10,683 nucleotides of DNA from CAZYWA01 sp964650975 [NCBI: uncultured bacterium] (GTDB taxonomy: Bacteria; JADJOY01). The translations under genes were made by a program, and so were the position numbers. The notes under the pieces were generated by a model. The model saw only the letters and a list, made by a program, of their open reading frames with translations. It did no database searches and was not told the DNA's origin. The stretch covers positions 1 to 10,683 of the forward strand of contig CAZYWA010000246.1 of NCBI GenBank assembly GCA_964650975.1, read 5' to 3'. This document shows, piece by piece, positions 1 to 10,390 of the stretch; position 1 is the first letter of the stretch, and each line of letters begins with the position of its first letter.

Positions 1-256
1 GCTCGGACGGCTCCACGTCGAGCTCGGCCGCGGCGGCCCGCACGCAATCGCCGCTTCGATTCATGAAGGTCATGGGTTTGAGCAATGCCACCGCGTCGGA
101 TCCGATTCTTCCCTTGCCGAAAGCCGCTCGAAACTTCGTGGTGTCGATCGGGATCCTGAGCTCGTCGGCCACACGCTCGATCACCTGGAACCCGACGTTG
201 TGGCGCGTCTCCGCGTATTCGGCGCCCGGGTTCCCCAGTCCGACGGCCAGCTTCAC
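1..256 (-). CDS. pth: Peptidyl-tRNA hydrolase, N-terminal part (runs off the left edge)
   Basis: Cleaves the ester bond of peptidyl-tRNAs released from stalled ribosomes, recycling tRNA in the cytosol. The visible 85 residues match the family N-terminus: GLGNPG at residues 6-11, then TRHNVGF at 17-23 holding the catalytic His19, with Asn9 and Asn66 (in [10 protein letters not shown]) as the expected substrate-contacting asparagines. The catalytic Asp of the second half lies outside the window. The start is a GTG, chosen because family members begin almost immediately with K-L-x-V-G-L-G-N-P-G. It lies 7 bases after the rplY stop in another frame, so translation is probably coupled to rplY. The gene is the last visible member of the tRNA-Gln/prs/rplY/pth cluster. 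Identity is certain; only the C-terminus is missing. Confidence 0.96.
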   Translation of the reverse strand, partial: MKLAVGLGNPGAEYAETRHNVGFQVIERVADELRIPIDTTKFRAAFGKGRIGSDAVALLKPMTFMNRSGDCVRAAAAELDVEPSE

Positions 257-263
257 CCGCCGG

Positions 264-995
264 TCACTTCTTGTCCTTCTTGGGCTTCTCTTTTTCCTTG
301 TCCTTGGCACCGGCCGCCGCGGGTGCCGCGGCCGCCGCGCCAGGTGCCGCACCCGCCGCCGCGCCAGCCGGCGCCGCGCCAGCCACGGCGCCCTCGGCCG
401 CCACGGCTTCGACCGCCACGGGCGCCGCCTCGGTCTGCGGCGCCACCACCGCGACCACCGCGAGACGCGGGTCCACCACCGCCGTGACGCCTTCGGGGAG
501 CTTCAAATCCGAGACGTGGATCGAGGCACCGATGCCGAGCGGCGACACGTCGACGTCGATCGACGCCGGGATCCGGTCCGGCAGGCACCGCACCTCGATC
601 TCGTGAAGGATGTGCTCGAGCGTGCCGCCGTCGTCGACGCCGGGCGCCTTGCCCACCACGTGCACCTGGACCGTGACCTCGATCTCGCGGTCCATGCGGA
701 TCTCGAAGAAGTCCGCGTGGATGATGCGCCGCTTGATCGGATCGCGCTGGGCCTCCTTCAGGATCACCATCTGGCCGTCGAGCTCGTCGGCGCCCTCGGT
801 GCGAAGCTTGAGCAAGCGGTCCTTGCCGGTCCGCGCCGCCACCGCGTGCACCCGCAGCGGATCGATGGCGATGGGCACCGCCGCCCGGCCCGGGCCGTAG
901 AAGACGCCGGGAATGCGGCCCGCTCCGCGCAGCTTGCGCGCGCTGCCCTTGCCATGGCTGGCACGACGCTCGACCAGAATTTCGTTCGCCTCCAT
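264..995 (-). CDS. rplY: 50S ribosomal protein L25, long Ctc/TL5 form
   Basis: Binds 5S rRNA in the central protuberance of the large ribosomal subunit; the long form is the general-stress protein Ctc of other bacteria. The product is 243 residues. The N-terminal L25 domain covers about residues 4-95, with GRIPGVFYG near 26-34 and HADFFEI at 93-99. The TL5-type beta domain follows to about residue 185 ([24 protein letters not shown]). Residues about 189-230 are almost pure Ala/Gly/Pro, and the last 13 are Lys/Glu/Asp-rich ([13 protein letters not shown]). The ATG at 995 is chosen because it opens the family N-terminus and has purine-rich AAGGGA repeats just upstream; the frame stays open further up but there overlaps prs. 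It sits 17 bases after the prs stop, so the two are surely cotranscribed. Confidence 0.95.
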   Translation of the reverse strand: MEANEILVERRASHGKGSARKLRGAGRIPGVFYGPGRAAVPIAIDPLRVHAVAARTGKDRLLKLRTEGADELDGQMVILKEAQRDPIKRRIIHADFFEIRMDREIEVTVQVHVVGKAPGVDDGGTLEHILHEIEVRCLPDRIPASIDVDVSPLGIGASIHVSDLKLPEGVTAVVDPRLAVVAVVAPQTEAAPVAVEAVAAEGAVAGAAPAGAAAGAAPGAAAAAPAAAGAKDKEKEKPKKDKK

Positions 996-1012
996 CGGTC
1001 CCTTCCCTTCGG

Positions 1013-1954
<942 letters not shown>

Positions 1955-2038
1955 ACGCCGCTCTCCCACCAGGCTCGGGTTGCACGGAACGCGGCGCGAG
2001 ATGGCGCGCCGCGGCACGAATTGCGAAAGACAAACGAG

Positions 2039-2069
2039 ATTAAGTAGCTCACGGGTGCAGCGATGTCAA
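2039..2069 (-). promoter_or_regulatory. Candidate promoter of prs-rplY-pth
   Basis: On the minus strand a perfect -35 box TTGACA (2064-2069) is followed after 17 bases by TACTTAAT (2039-2046). Read as CTTAAT, the -10 matches 4 of 6 consensus bases but with a 19-base spacer; read as TACTTA the spacer is ideal but the match is poor. Transcription would start near 2032, giving a leader of about 78 bases before the TTG start of prs, and only about 15 bases before the alternative GTG at 2017. It lies between tRNA-Gln and prs, so prs need not depend on the tRNA promoter. The clpB upstream region has a nearly identical arrangement. Confidence 0.55.
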
Positions 2070-2125
2070 GCTGCCGAGGGATCGGAACCTCGAAGGATTC
2101 CGGGCGGTTCGGTCGGGATTTCGGG

Positions 2126-2196
2126 CTGGGGTGCCAGGATTCGAACCTGAATACCCGGATTCAAAGTCCGGTGTCCTGCCGTTGGACGACACCCCA
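2126..2196 (-). tRNA. tRNA-Gln (anticodon TTG)
   Basis: A complete cloverleaf can be drawn over 71 bases: acceptor stem TGGGGTG/CACCCCA with discriminator G, D-arm GTCC/GGAC around a 7-base loop, anticodon stem CCGGA/TCCGG with loop CTTTGAA, a short variable region, and a T-arm with the canonical loop TTCGAAT. Loop positions 34-36 read TTG, which decodes CAA glutamine codons (CAG by wobble). The U1-A72-type first pair (T...A) is characteristic of tRNA-Gln. The 3' CCA is not encoded (the next bases are CCC), so it must be added by the CCA enzyme. The gene lies directly upstream of prs on the same strand, a recurrent arrangement in bacteria. Confidence 0.97.
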
Positions 2197-2221
2197 AGGA
2201 TCGCGTGCGCCGAGACTCCAC

Positions 2222-2260
2222 GCGGCCGCGAACGAGCGAGTGAAGCGCTAAAGCGGCCGC
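2222..2260. repeat. Paired GCGGCCGC palindromes, possible hairpin after the acylase gene
   Basis: Two identical 8-base palindromes GCGGCCGC lie at 2222-2229 and 2253-2260. They can pair as a stem, with an inner AGCG/CGCT stem closing a 7-base loop on the minus-strand transcript. This sits between the acylase stop (2303) and tRNA-Gln. It could be a processing or termination hairpin for the acylase mRNA, but no U-tract follows, so terminator function is only a guess. In GC-rich DNA such palindromes also arise by chance. Confidence 0.3.
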
Positions 2261-2302
2261 ACCGTCAATGCCGCCGGCAACGTCGGCGCACTCGTGGTCG
2301 CG

Positions 2303-5185
2303 TTACGGCGTGAAGCGGATTCGCGCCTCGGCGTGGGCGACCACGTCGTCGAGCGTGATCCACTGCTCGCGGCGGTCGTTCGTGAGCCAGAGCGCCAGCT
2401 GATCGCCGTAGTGGATGCTCGGGTCGATCGACACGGGCTTGAAGAGGCCCTTGTCGGGCTCGAGATCGTTCTGGCCGCCGGGCAGGACGTTCACCGCCGT
2501 GGTGCCGTCGGGCGTGAGCTCGACCACGTGCCGCATCACGGGGCCGTCGCCCGGGCTCCAAGGTGGCGGGCCATCCACGTAAGCGGGATCGACGGTCTCG
2601 AGCGCGCCCGCGCGCGCATAGCCCACCGGCGCACTGGCGGTCACCGCCGCGGAGGGCAGGTTGAACACCGTCAGCACCGAGCCCAGCGCGATGTCCTCGA
2701 AGGTGATCGTGTGCGCCTTTCCCCAGCGCCACGAGTCCATGTCGTCGGAGGCGAAGAAGGCGCGCATGTCGGCGATGGCGTCGGACATCGCGAGCGCCAG
2801 GGTGCGGTTGGGCGACTCGACTTCGGGCGTGCGCAGGTCGTCGAAGAGCTTGCTCTGGCTGTCGGCGCCGATCGTCGCGACCCGCAGGCTCCCGGTCTGC
2901 TGCTGGTCCGCGAGCAAGTGGTGAAGGATCACGAGCGTGTGCAGCGTGCTCGGCGTGCCGAGGCCCGCCGCCTGGTATTCGTCGCCGAGCAAGCGGTCCG
3001 GCAGCCGGCCCGCCCACGCATGGAAGATCATGCAGGCCACCGAGTCGTTGATCTCCTGGTCGGTGGGCTTGGTGCCGGTGAGCGGCTCGGCGACGCCGAT
3101 CGGGCAATCGCCGGTCCATGCGGCGAGACGCTTCTTCGCCTGGTCGAGCAGCGAGGACGGCGCGGTGAGGCCATCCCGCGCGGCCGGATCGGAGAGCGCG
3201 TCGACCACGTGGGGCGCCATCTCCTGGCCGACCAGCGAAACGTGGTCGTTCTGGATCGAGATCATGTCGAGGAACGAGATCTTGCCCTCGCCCAGTTGCT
3301 GCTCGATGCGCTGCTGGACCCGCCCGGCGCGCAGTCCCTCGGTCTCGTCCCAGCCCAGGTAGATGCCGTCGTTCAGGAGATCGTTGTCGTTGATGCCGCC
3401 GATCTGGTCGTTGTTGGCGCTCACCAGCCAGCCGCGCTCCGGGTTCTTGGATTGCGGGATGCGGTCGTCGGGCAGGAATTGCGGGCTGCCGTCCGAATTG
3501 GTCAGCCATTCGTAGGCGCCGGTTCCAGGCAGCGGCGTGTACGGTCCGAGCTCGGGTGTCATGACGGCGGCGGAGCGCAGCGGAATGAGCGCGTGCGGGT
3601 AGTAGGCGATGTTGCCGTCGGCGTCGGCGCCCACGAAGTTCTGCGCGCCGACTCCGAAGCTGGTGAGCGCGGTGAAGAAGTCGTCGATCCCGTTGGCCTG
3701 CATCAAGTCGTAGAACGCCGCGAGATCGCGGGTCGCGAGGTGGCCGGTCCAGCGGAACGTCATGTTGCCCACCGATTCGAGGCCGGTGACGTCGTCGGTG
3801 GGGTCGGGATCGGGAACCTGCGGCCCGTGATGAGGCACGATGTCGATCGGCTGGGTGATGGTCTTCGCCTTCCCGGTGATCTGCCGCACCACGTACGACT
3901 CCTGGATCGTGTGCACCGGCACCTGCGAGCCGTTGAAGAGCACGGTCTTGTTGGAGCCGCTGCCCGAGACCTGCTCCAGGTAGACGTCGGTCACGTCGAA
4001 GTTGGCGACCGTGCCGCCCCACGCGAGCCGCTCGTTCTGGCCGAGCAGGATCCCGGGAATGCCCGGAAAGCCCGCGCCGTGGGCGTCGATCTTGCCGCCC
4101 GCGAAGGTCTTGTCGTCGAGGTGCACGAAATAAAACGTGGAGGGGTTGGGCAGCGCCAGGTGCGGATCGTTGGCCAGCATCGGATGGCCCGACTCCGTGA
4201 GGCTGCCGCTCACGATCCAGTTGTTCGACCCGGCGCGCCCGCGTCCGAACGGGCTCGCGGCGCGCGCGCGATTCTCCGAGGCCACGATCTTCCGCGCCAG
4301 GGCCGGATCGATCCGCGGCAGGTCGGCCTTCTTCGTCGTCGCCGGCGAGGAAGCGGTCACCCGCGCCGACGGCGGCGGAACCGTGAACTTGGGGATCTCG
4401 TCCGGCGGTAGCACCGTCGCCGGGTTGATCGGCTCGAAGCGCTCGACGTCCTCGGTGGTGCCGCTCGGCACACTCCCCTGTGCCTCCGCGTCGCGGAGCG
4501 CAGTCAGGCGGCCGAGCCGGTCGATCTCTTCACCCAGGGTTTGCGACAGGTCCCACTGCTGCAGGCGGCCGAGGATCAGCACGTCCTTGGGATCCCATCG
4601 ATCGATCGAGTAGGACGAGCCCAGCGTGAAGATGGTGTTGAGCAGCTTGTACTGCTGCGGCAGCTGGGCGCCGTTTCGTCCCGCGTCGAGGTCGTCCAGG
4701 TAGGCGTTGATGCCGTCGCAGTAGGCCTGCAGGAAGTCGAGGATCTCGGGCCGGCTGCTCGCGGCTTCGGCCACCAGCACGTCCTCGATGCGGCCGCCGT
4801 CAGCGGTGGTGAAAGCCGTCCGGAAATACACCGAGGTCGAAAGCACCGACGGGTCGAGGGTGCCGAGCAGCTCGGTCAGGCGACCCTGCGCCACCTTGCG
4901 CAGGAAATCCATCTCGAAGAGCCGCTCGCTCGCCTGGATGTAGCCGTTCACGAAGGCGCCGTCGCGGGTCACGTCGCGGGCGTAGATGTGGTGGATGCCG
5001 TAGATGTCGCGCACCGCGTCCACACGGCCGCCGAGGCCGGGAGCGGAGATCTCCTTGGTCTCCGCGACGCTCTCGAGCTTCGCGGCGTCGGCGCTCTGGT
5101 TGACGCCCGAATGGCTGCTGCCGCTGCAGGCCGAGAGGAACGCCGCGAGCATCACCAAGGCGCCACTTCGCTGAATCCGGTTCAT
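2303..5185 (-). CDS. Penicillin-amidase-family acylase, predicted lipoprotein
   Basis: An N-terminal-nucleophile (Ntn) hydrolase of the penicillin/cephalosporin/acyl-homoserine-lactone acylase family, which cleaves amide bonds of acylated substrates after self-processing into alpha and beta chains. The product is 960 residues, longer than typical members (roughly 760-850). Residues 1-20 are a lipoprotein signal with lipobox LSAC (Cys20) followed by Ser, suggesting an outer-membrane anchor. The alpha part includes [10 protein letters not shown] and [14 protein letters not shown] Pro/Thr-rich stretch (about 235-310) precedes the processing site G319-S320 in AGSNNW; Ser320 should become the catalytic N-terminal serine. 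ANDPHL follows at 338-343, a DxxD pair (Asp397, Asp400) sits where relatives bind calcium, SANN (Asn591/592) fits the oxyanion-hole asparagine, and an RAGR motif lies at 619-622. The ATG at 5185 is preferred over a GTG at 5212 because of GAGGAG 4 bases upstream and the clean signal peptide. The substrate cannot be told from sequence. Confidence 0.92.
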   Translation of the reverse strand: MNRIQRSGALVMLAAFLSACSGSSHSGVNQSADAAKLESVAETKEISAPGLGGRVDAVRDIYGIHHIYARDVTRDGAFVNGYIQASERLFEMDFLRKVAQGRLTELLGTLDPSVLSTSVYFRTAFTTADGGRIEDVLVAEAASSRPEILDFLQAYCDGINAYLDDLDAGRNGAQLPQQYKLLNTIFTLGSSYSIDRWDPKDVLILGRLQQWDLSQTLGEEIDRLGRLTALRDAEAQGSVPSGTTEDVERFEPINPATVLPPDEIPKFTVPPPSARVTASSPATTKKADLPRIDPALARKIVASENRARAASPFGRGRAGSNNWIVSGSLTESGHPMLANDPHLALPNPSTFYFVHLDDKTFAGGKIDAHGAGFPGIPGILLGQNERLAWGGTVANFDVTDVYLEQVSGSGSNKTVLFNGSQVPVHTIQESYVVRQITGKAKTITQPIDIVPHHGPQVPDPDPTDDVTGLESVGNMTFRWTGHLATRDLAAFYDLMQANGIDDFFTALTSFGVGAQNFVGADADGNIAYYPHALIPLRSAAVMTPELGPYTPLPGTGAYEWLTNSDGSPQFLPDDRIPQSKNPERGWLVSANNDQIGGINDNDLLNDGIYLGWDETEGLRAGRVQQRIEQQLGEGKISFLDMISIQNDHVSLVGQEMAPHVVDALSDPAARDGLTAPSSLLDQAKKRLAAWTGDCPIGVAEPLTGTKPTDQEINDSVACMIFHAWAGRLPDRLLGDEYQAAGLGTPSTLHTLVILHHLLADQQQTGSLRVATIGADSQSKLFDDLRTPEVESPNRTLALAMSDAIADMRAFFASDDMDSWRWGKAHTITFEDIALGSVLTVFNLPSAAVTASAPVGYARAGALETVDPAYVDGPPPWSPGDGPVMRHVVELTPDGTTAVNVLPGGQNDLEPDKGLFKPVSIDPSIHYGDQLALWLTNDRREQWITLDDVVAHAEARIRFTP

Positions 5186-5189
5186 CGAG

Positions 5190-5195
5190 CTCCTC
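5190..5195 (-). promoter_or_regulatory. Ribosome-binding site of the acylase gene
   Basis: GAGGAG lies 4 bases before the ATG at 5185. It is the strongest Shine-Dalgarno match in this intergenic region and decides the start in favour of the residue that begins the lipoprotein signal, not the GTG 27 bases upstream. Confidence 0.75.
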
Positions 5196-5247
5196 TCGGC
5201 CGATCGCGGCACGGCGGGGGGCGATCCGCGGGATCGCTGGCGCGCTC

Positions 5248-5276
5248 ATTTTGAGGGCGAGCGTCTCTCCCGTCCA
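5248..5276 (-). promoter_or_regulatory. Candidate promoter of the acylase gene
   Basis: On the minus strand TGGACG (5271-5276, 4 of 6 matches to TTGACA) is followed after exactly 17 bases by CAAAAT (5248-5253, 4 of 6 matches to TATAAT). Transcription would begin near 5241, leaving a leader of about 55 bases containing GAGGAG. It overlaps the presumed -10 region of the divergent radical SAM gene, so the two promoters would compete for the same DNA. Confidence 0.4.
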
Positions 5277-5277
5277 G

Positions 5278-5283
5278 TATTCT
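5278..5283 (+). promoter_or_regulatory. Candidate -10 box of the radical SAM gene
   Basis: TATTCT (4 of 6 matches to TATAAT) lies 9 bases before the ATG at 5293. No convincing -35 sits at normal spacing; TTGAGG at 5251-5256 is 21 bases away. If this -10 is used, the transcript would start within a few bases of the ATG. There is also no Shine-Dalgarno sequence before that ATG, which fits a leaderless mRNA. Confidence 0.35.
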
Positions 5284-5292
5284 GCCGCTCCC

Positions 5293-6317
5293 ATGCCTCG
5301 GCCGGTTTCCAATCCGCCCAATCCGTGGCTCTCGAATCACGTCGAGTGGCTGGGAGAGCCTCCGCCCGCGGCACTCGAGGTATTCGAGGAGCGGGCCCGC
5401 TCGATCCTGAGCGAGAACCAGAGTCCCGATGTCCCGTTCCGGTGGAGCGTGAACCCGTATCGCGGCTGCTTTCACGGATGTGCCTACTGCTACGCGCGTC
5501 CCTCGCACGAATACCTGGGCTGGGGCGCGGGCACCGATTTCGAGCGCCGGATCGTGGTCAAGGTGAATGCTCCCCTGGTGCTGCGCCAGAGCTTCGAGAA
5601 GCGATCCTGGCGCGGCGAGACCGTGACCTTCTCGGGCGTCACCGACTGCTACCAGCCGCTCGAGGCGAGCTACGGCCTCACCCGCGCGTGCCTCGAGGTC
5701 TGCCTCGAGTACCGGAATCCGGTGGGCGTGATCACCAAGGGGCTCCTGATCCGCCGCGACGTCGAGCTGCTGAGACAGCTCTCGGAGCGCGCCGCGGTGC
5801 TGGTGTTCGTAGCATCCCGTTCGCCGACGCCGCACGAGCGCGAAAAATCGAGCCCTTCGTGCCGGCGCCGGCGCAGCGCCTGGAGACGATCCGGGTGCTC
5901 GCCGACGCAGGCATCCCGACCGGCGTCGCGATCGCGCCCATCATTCCGGGACTCAACGACAGCGATCTCGCCGAGATCCTGGCCCGCGCGCGCGAGGCCG
6001 GCGCCACCCGCGCGTTTCAGATCCTGCTGCGGCTTCCCGCCGAGGTCCTGCCGGTTTTCGAGGAGCGCCTGCGAGCCGAGCTTCCCGAGCGTGCCGACCG
6101 CGTCCTGAACGCGATCCGCGACGTGCGCGGCGGCCAGCTCAGCGATCCGCGTTTCGGCGAGCGCATGCACGGGAATGGTGCCCGCTGGGACGCGATCGCA
6201 GGGCTCTTCGAGACCTTGTGCCGTCGCCACGGTCTTTCGACCGGCGAAGCGCGGAGCCCGGAAGCGTCGACGTTCCGCCGGCCTTCCGTGCAGGGCGATC
6301 TCTTCGCCACCGGGTGA
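5293..6317 (+). pseudogene. PA0069/Rv2578c-type radical SAM protein, broken by a one-base deletion
   Basis: This gene encodes a radical SAM protein of the spore-photoproduct-lyase-like PA0069/Rv2578c family, whose physiological reaction is not established. The N-terminal half reads [15 protein letters not shown] and the iron-sulfur motif CxxxCxxC at Cys59, Cys63, Cys66 (CFHGCAYC), then ARPSHEYLG and VTDCYQPLE. After VLVFV at 5810 the frame jumps: the expected SIPFAD continues in the next frame from 5811 to the stop at 6315-6317, with [18 protein letters not shown] and a C-terminal VQGDLF. The join reads GTAGC where GTGAGC would restore Val-Ser, so a single G seems missing. The restored protein would be about 341 residues, normal for the family. 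Unrepaired, the first frame runs on to a stop at 6108 with a non-homologous tail. No slippery heptamer is present, so programmed frameshifting is unlikely. It may be a true mutation or an assembly error. Start ATG 5293 matches family N-termini; an upstream TTG at 5251 is less likely. Confidence 0.88.
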
Positions 6318-6324
6318 ACGCGAG

Positions 6325-7095
6325 ATGGAACGGTTTCCCGCGGACCCCGAGTCGCAATCTCGGTTGCTGGCGGCGATCCGGCTGGTCGCGACCGACGTCG
6401 ATGGCACGCTGACGACGGGCCGGAGCTTGTCGGGTGCCGTCGTCGACGCGATCGAGCGTCTCACCGCTGCAGGCGTCGAGGTGCTGCCGGTGAGCGGGCG
6501 CGCCGCCGGCGAGGTGCTCGGGCTGGTTCGCTACCTGCCCGGCGTGGTCCAAGGGATCGCCGAGAACGGCCAGGTCGTGGTCGAGCCCGATCGGCCGTTG
6601 CGCTGGCTCGCGACTCCCACCGATCGAGAAGCGCTGCGCCGAGCCGCTCGCGAGATCGCCGGGTCGGTGGGCGAAGAGCTCGAGCTGGCTCCCGACGCGT
6701 TCTGTCGCGTGGGAGATGTGGCGTTCGAGCGCGCCGGGCGCGACGACGCGCGCGCGGCCCGGATCGCCGCCGCGGCGCAAGCGCGTGGCCTCTACGTGAT
6801 CTGGTCGAGCGTCCACATCCACTTCTCGACCACCGAGCCCGACAAAGGACGTGCGCTCGAGCGTGTGCTCGGGGAACGGGGCGTTCCGCAGGAACACGTG
6901 CTCGCGATCGGCGACGCCCCCAACGACGCGGGTCTCTTCGTGGCGGGCCGATTCGGTGTATCGGTGGGAACCGCGGACGTACGCATGCACGCCGCGCACA
7001 TGGCGAGCCTGCCCGGGTTCGTCTGCGACGCGCGAGAGGGAGCCGCGTTCGCGGAGGTCGCCCAGGCGATCTCGCGAGCGCGAGGCGCGGTCTAG
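6325..7095 (+). CDS. HAD-superfamily phosphatase (Cof/SPP-like, subfamily IIB)
   Basis: A probable phosphomonoesterase of the haloacid dehalogenase superfamily, 256 residues. All four HAD motifs are present: motif I DVDGT with nucleophile Asp24 and Asp26, motif II Ser57 in PVSGR, motif III Lys174 in EPDKGRAL, and motif IV GDAPND with Asp197 and Asp201. The cap sits between motifs II and III, and the PDKG plus GDAPND pattern is typical of the Cof, sucrose-phosphatase and archaeal phosphoglycolate-phosphatase group. Substrate cannot be assigned; sugar phosphates or phosphoglycolate are reasonable guesses. The ATG lies 7 bases after the radical SAM stop, so the two form one transcript and may be translationally coupled; the frameshift upstream could then lower its expression. 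An in-frame ATG at 6175 would overlap the upstream gene and adds residues unrelated to the family. Confidence 0.9.
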   Translation: MERFPADPESQSRLLAAIRLVATDVDGTLTTGRSLSGAVVDAIERLTAAGVEVLPVSGRAAGEVLGLVRYLPGVVQGIAENGQVVVEPDRPLRWLATPTDREALRRAAREIAGSVGEELELAPDAFCRVGDVAFERAGRDDARAARIAAAAQARGLYVIWSSVHIHFSTTEPDKGRALERVLGERGVPQEHVLAIGDAPNDAGLFVAGRFGVSVGTADVRMHAAHMASLPGFVCDAREGAAFAEVAQAISRARGAV

Positions 7096-7110
7096 GCCGA
7101 GCCAGAGCGA

Positions 7111-7124
7111 TCGCGCGGGCGCGA
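7111..7124. terminator. Small GC hairpin between convergent genes
   Basis: TCGCG and CGCGA form a 5-base-pair stem around a 4-base loop in the 34-base gap between the stops of the HAD gene and the convergent small lipoprotein gene. The position suits a shared bidirectional terminator. The stem is short and neither strand has a T-tract after it, so this is weak. Confidence 0.22.
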
Positions 7125-7129
7125 CCGGG

Positions 7130-7594
7130 TCAATCCGAGACGCGCGCCACGCTCCAGGTGCCGTGATCCTGGGTCGGCGCGATCTGCAGCCAGTCGCCGT
7201 CGATGTGACCGGCGCCGCTCGACACGTGGCCGCTGAGCACCAGATCGCCGTTCTGGCCGGACACGAACAGGTCGTTCTGATCGTCGATGCCGGTCTCGTT
7301 CACCTGTTCGCCCAGCTCGGTCTCGAGGAACAGTCCCTCGGGATCGCCGTTCCCGTCGGGAGTCTTTTCGGCGACGTCGAAGTGGAGCTGGAAGCGCGTC
7401 GAGCCACTCTTCACGATCACCAGGCTCGAGATCGCGTGCACTCCCAGATCGACCTCGCTGGTGAAGGCGCCTTCCCAGGTGCCGGTGATGTCGGGCGGGC
7501 CCGAGGCGCCGGTGGGCGTCTTGGTGTCGATGCCGCACGACGCGGCGAGCGCGCATGCGAGCGCCACGAGGATCCGATGAGATGCGCGACGCAT
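7130..7594 (-). CDS. Small secreted protein, predicted lipoprotein of unknown family
   Basis: I do not recognise a family. The 154-residue product begins MRRASHR, followed by a hydrophobic stretch and a candidate lipobox AASC with Cys20; Ala instead of Leu at -3 makes it less than ideal. After a short Thr/Pro/Gly linker the mature part looks all-beta, with spaced Gly-Trp motifs: ITGTWEG near 36-42, IDGDWLQ and HGTWSV near the end. This resembles small beta-barrel or sandwich envelope proteins, but that is inference. Asp/Asn-rich turns (DGNGDPEG, DDQND) could bind calcium. The ATG at 7594 starts only 11 bases after a perfect TATAAT and has no Shine-Dalgarno, suggesting a near-leaderless mRNA. 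It follows clpB on the same strand, 59 bases away, and converges with the HAD gene. Confidence 0.8.
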   Translation of the reverse strand: MRRASHRILVALACALAASCGIDTKTPTGASGPPDITGTWEGAFTSEVDLGVHAISSLVIVKSGSTRFQLHFDVAEKTPDGNGDPEGLFLETELGEQVNETGIDDQNDLFVSGQNGDLVLSGHVSSGAGHIDGDWLQIAPTQDHGTWSVARVSD

Positions 7595-7605
7595 GAGCGG
7601 CGCGG

Positions 7606-7635
7606 ATTATAGGCGCCCCCCTCTCCCACCATCAA
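7606..7635 (-). promoter_or_regulatory. Promoter of the small lipoprotein gene
   Basis: On the minus strand TTGATG (7630-7635, 4 of 6 matches) and a perfect TATAAT (7606-7611) are separated by 18 bases. In such GC-rich DNA a perfect -10 is unlikely to be accidental. The predicted start of transcription is within about 5 bases of the ATG at 7594. The promoter sits just after the clpB stop, so the gene can be expressed independently of clpB. Confidence 0.65.
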
Positions 7636-7653
7636 CCGAGATGTTCGCCCGGT

Positions 7654-10284
<2,631 letters not shown>

Positions 10285-10290
10285 GTTAAG

Positions 10291-10296
10291 CCTCCT
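10291..10296 (-). promoter_or_regulatory. Ribosome-binding site of clpB
   Basis: A full AGGAGG lies 6 bases before the ATG at 10284. It fixes that ATG in preference to the next in-frame ATG three codons downstream and the upstream ATG at 10344. Confidence 0.85.
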
Positions 10297-10342
10297 GATG
10301 GGGCGCCCGCCGCGATCCGTCGTGCTCGCATGGCGCCGCCAC

Positions 10343-10373
10343 ATTTAAGTAAGGCCGATCCACTCCAAGTCAA
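10343..10373 (-). promoter_or_regulatory. Candidate promoter of clpB
   Basis: On the minus strand TTGACT (10368-10373, 5 of 6 matches to the -35 consensus) is followed after 16 bases by TACTTAAAT (10343-10351). As a canonical -10, TTAAAT matches 4 of 6 with an 18-base spacer. Transcription would start near 10336, leaving about 50 bases of leader with AGGAGG. The arrangement mirrors the one before prs. No sigma-32 type CTTGAA box was found at the right spacing. Confidence 0.5.
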
Positions 10374-10390
10374 TCCCGCCGCGGTGCGTC

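Noticed and set aside
1955-2017. An N-terminal extension of prs to a GTG at 2017
   Set aside because: The extra residues are Arg-rich and unlike any PRPP synthetase N-terminus, no ribosome site precedes the GTG, and the TTG at 1954 has GGGAG at a good distance.
2070-2093. CGAGG/CCTCG inverted repeat between tRNA-Gln and prs as a terminator
   Set aside because: Only a 5-base stem with an 8-base loop and no T-tract; too weak to call.
2294-4411. A 705-codon open frame antisense to the acylase gene
   Set aside because: Same artefact: low-information Arg/Val/His-rich translation opposite a clearly real gene.
5800-5820. Programmed -1 frameshift in the radical SAM gene
   Set aside because: No X-XXY-YYZ slippery heptamer and no obvious downstream pseudoknot; a missing G explains the data more simply.
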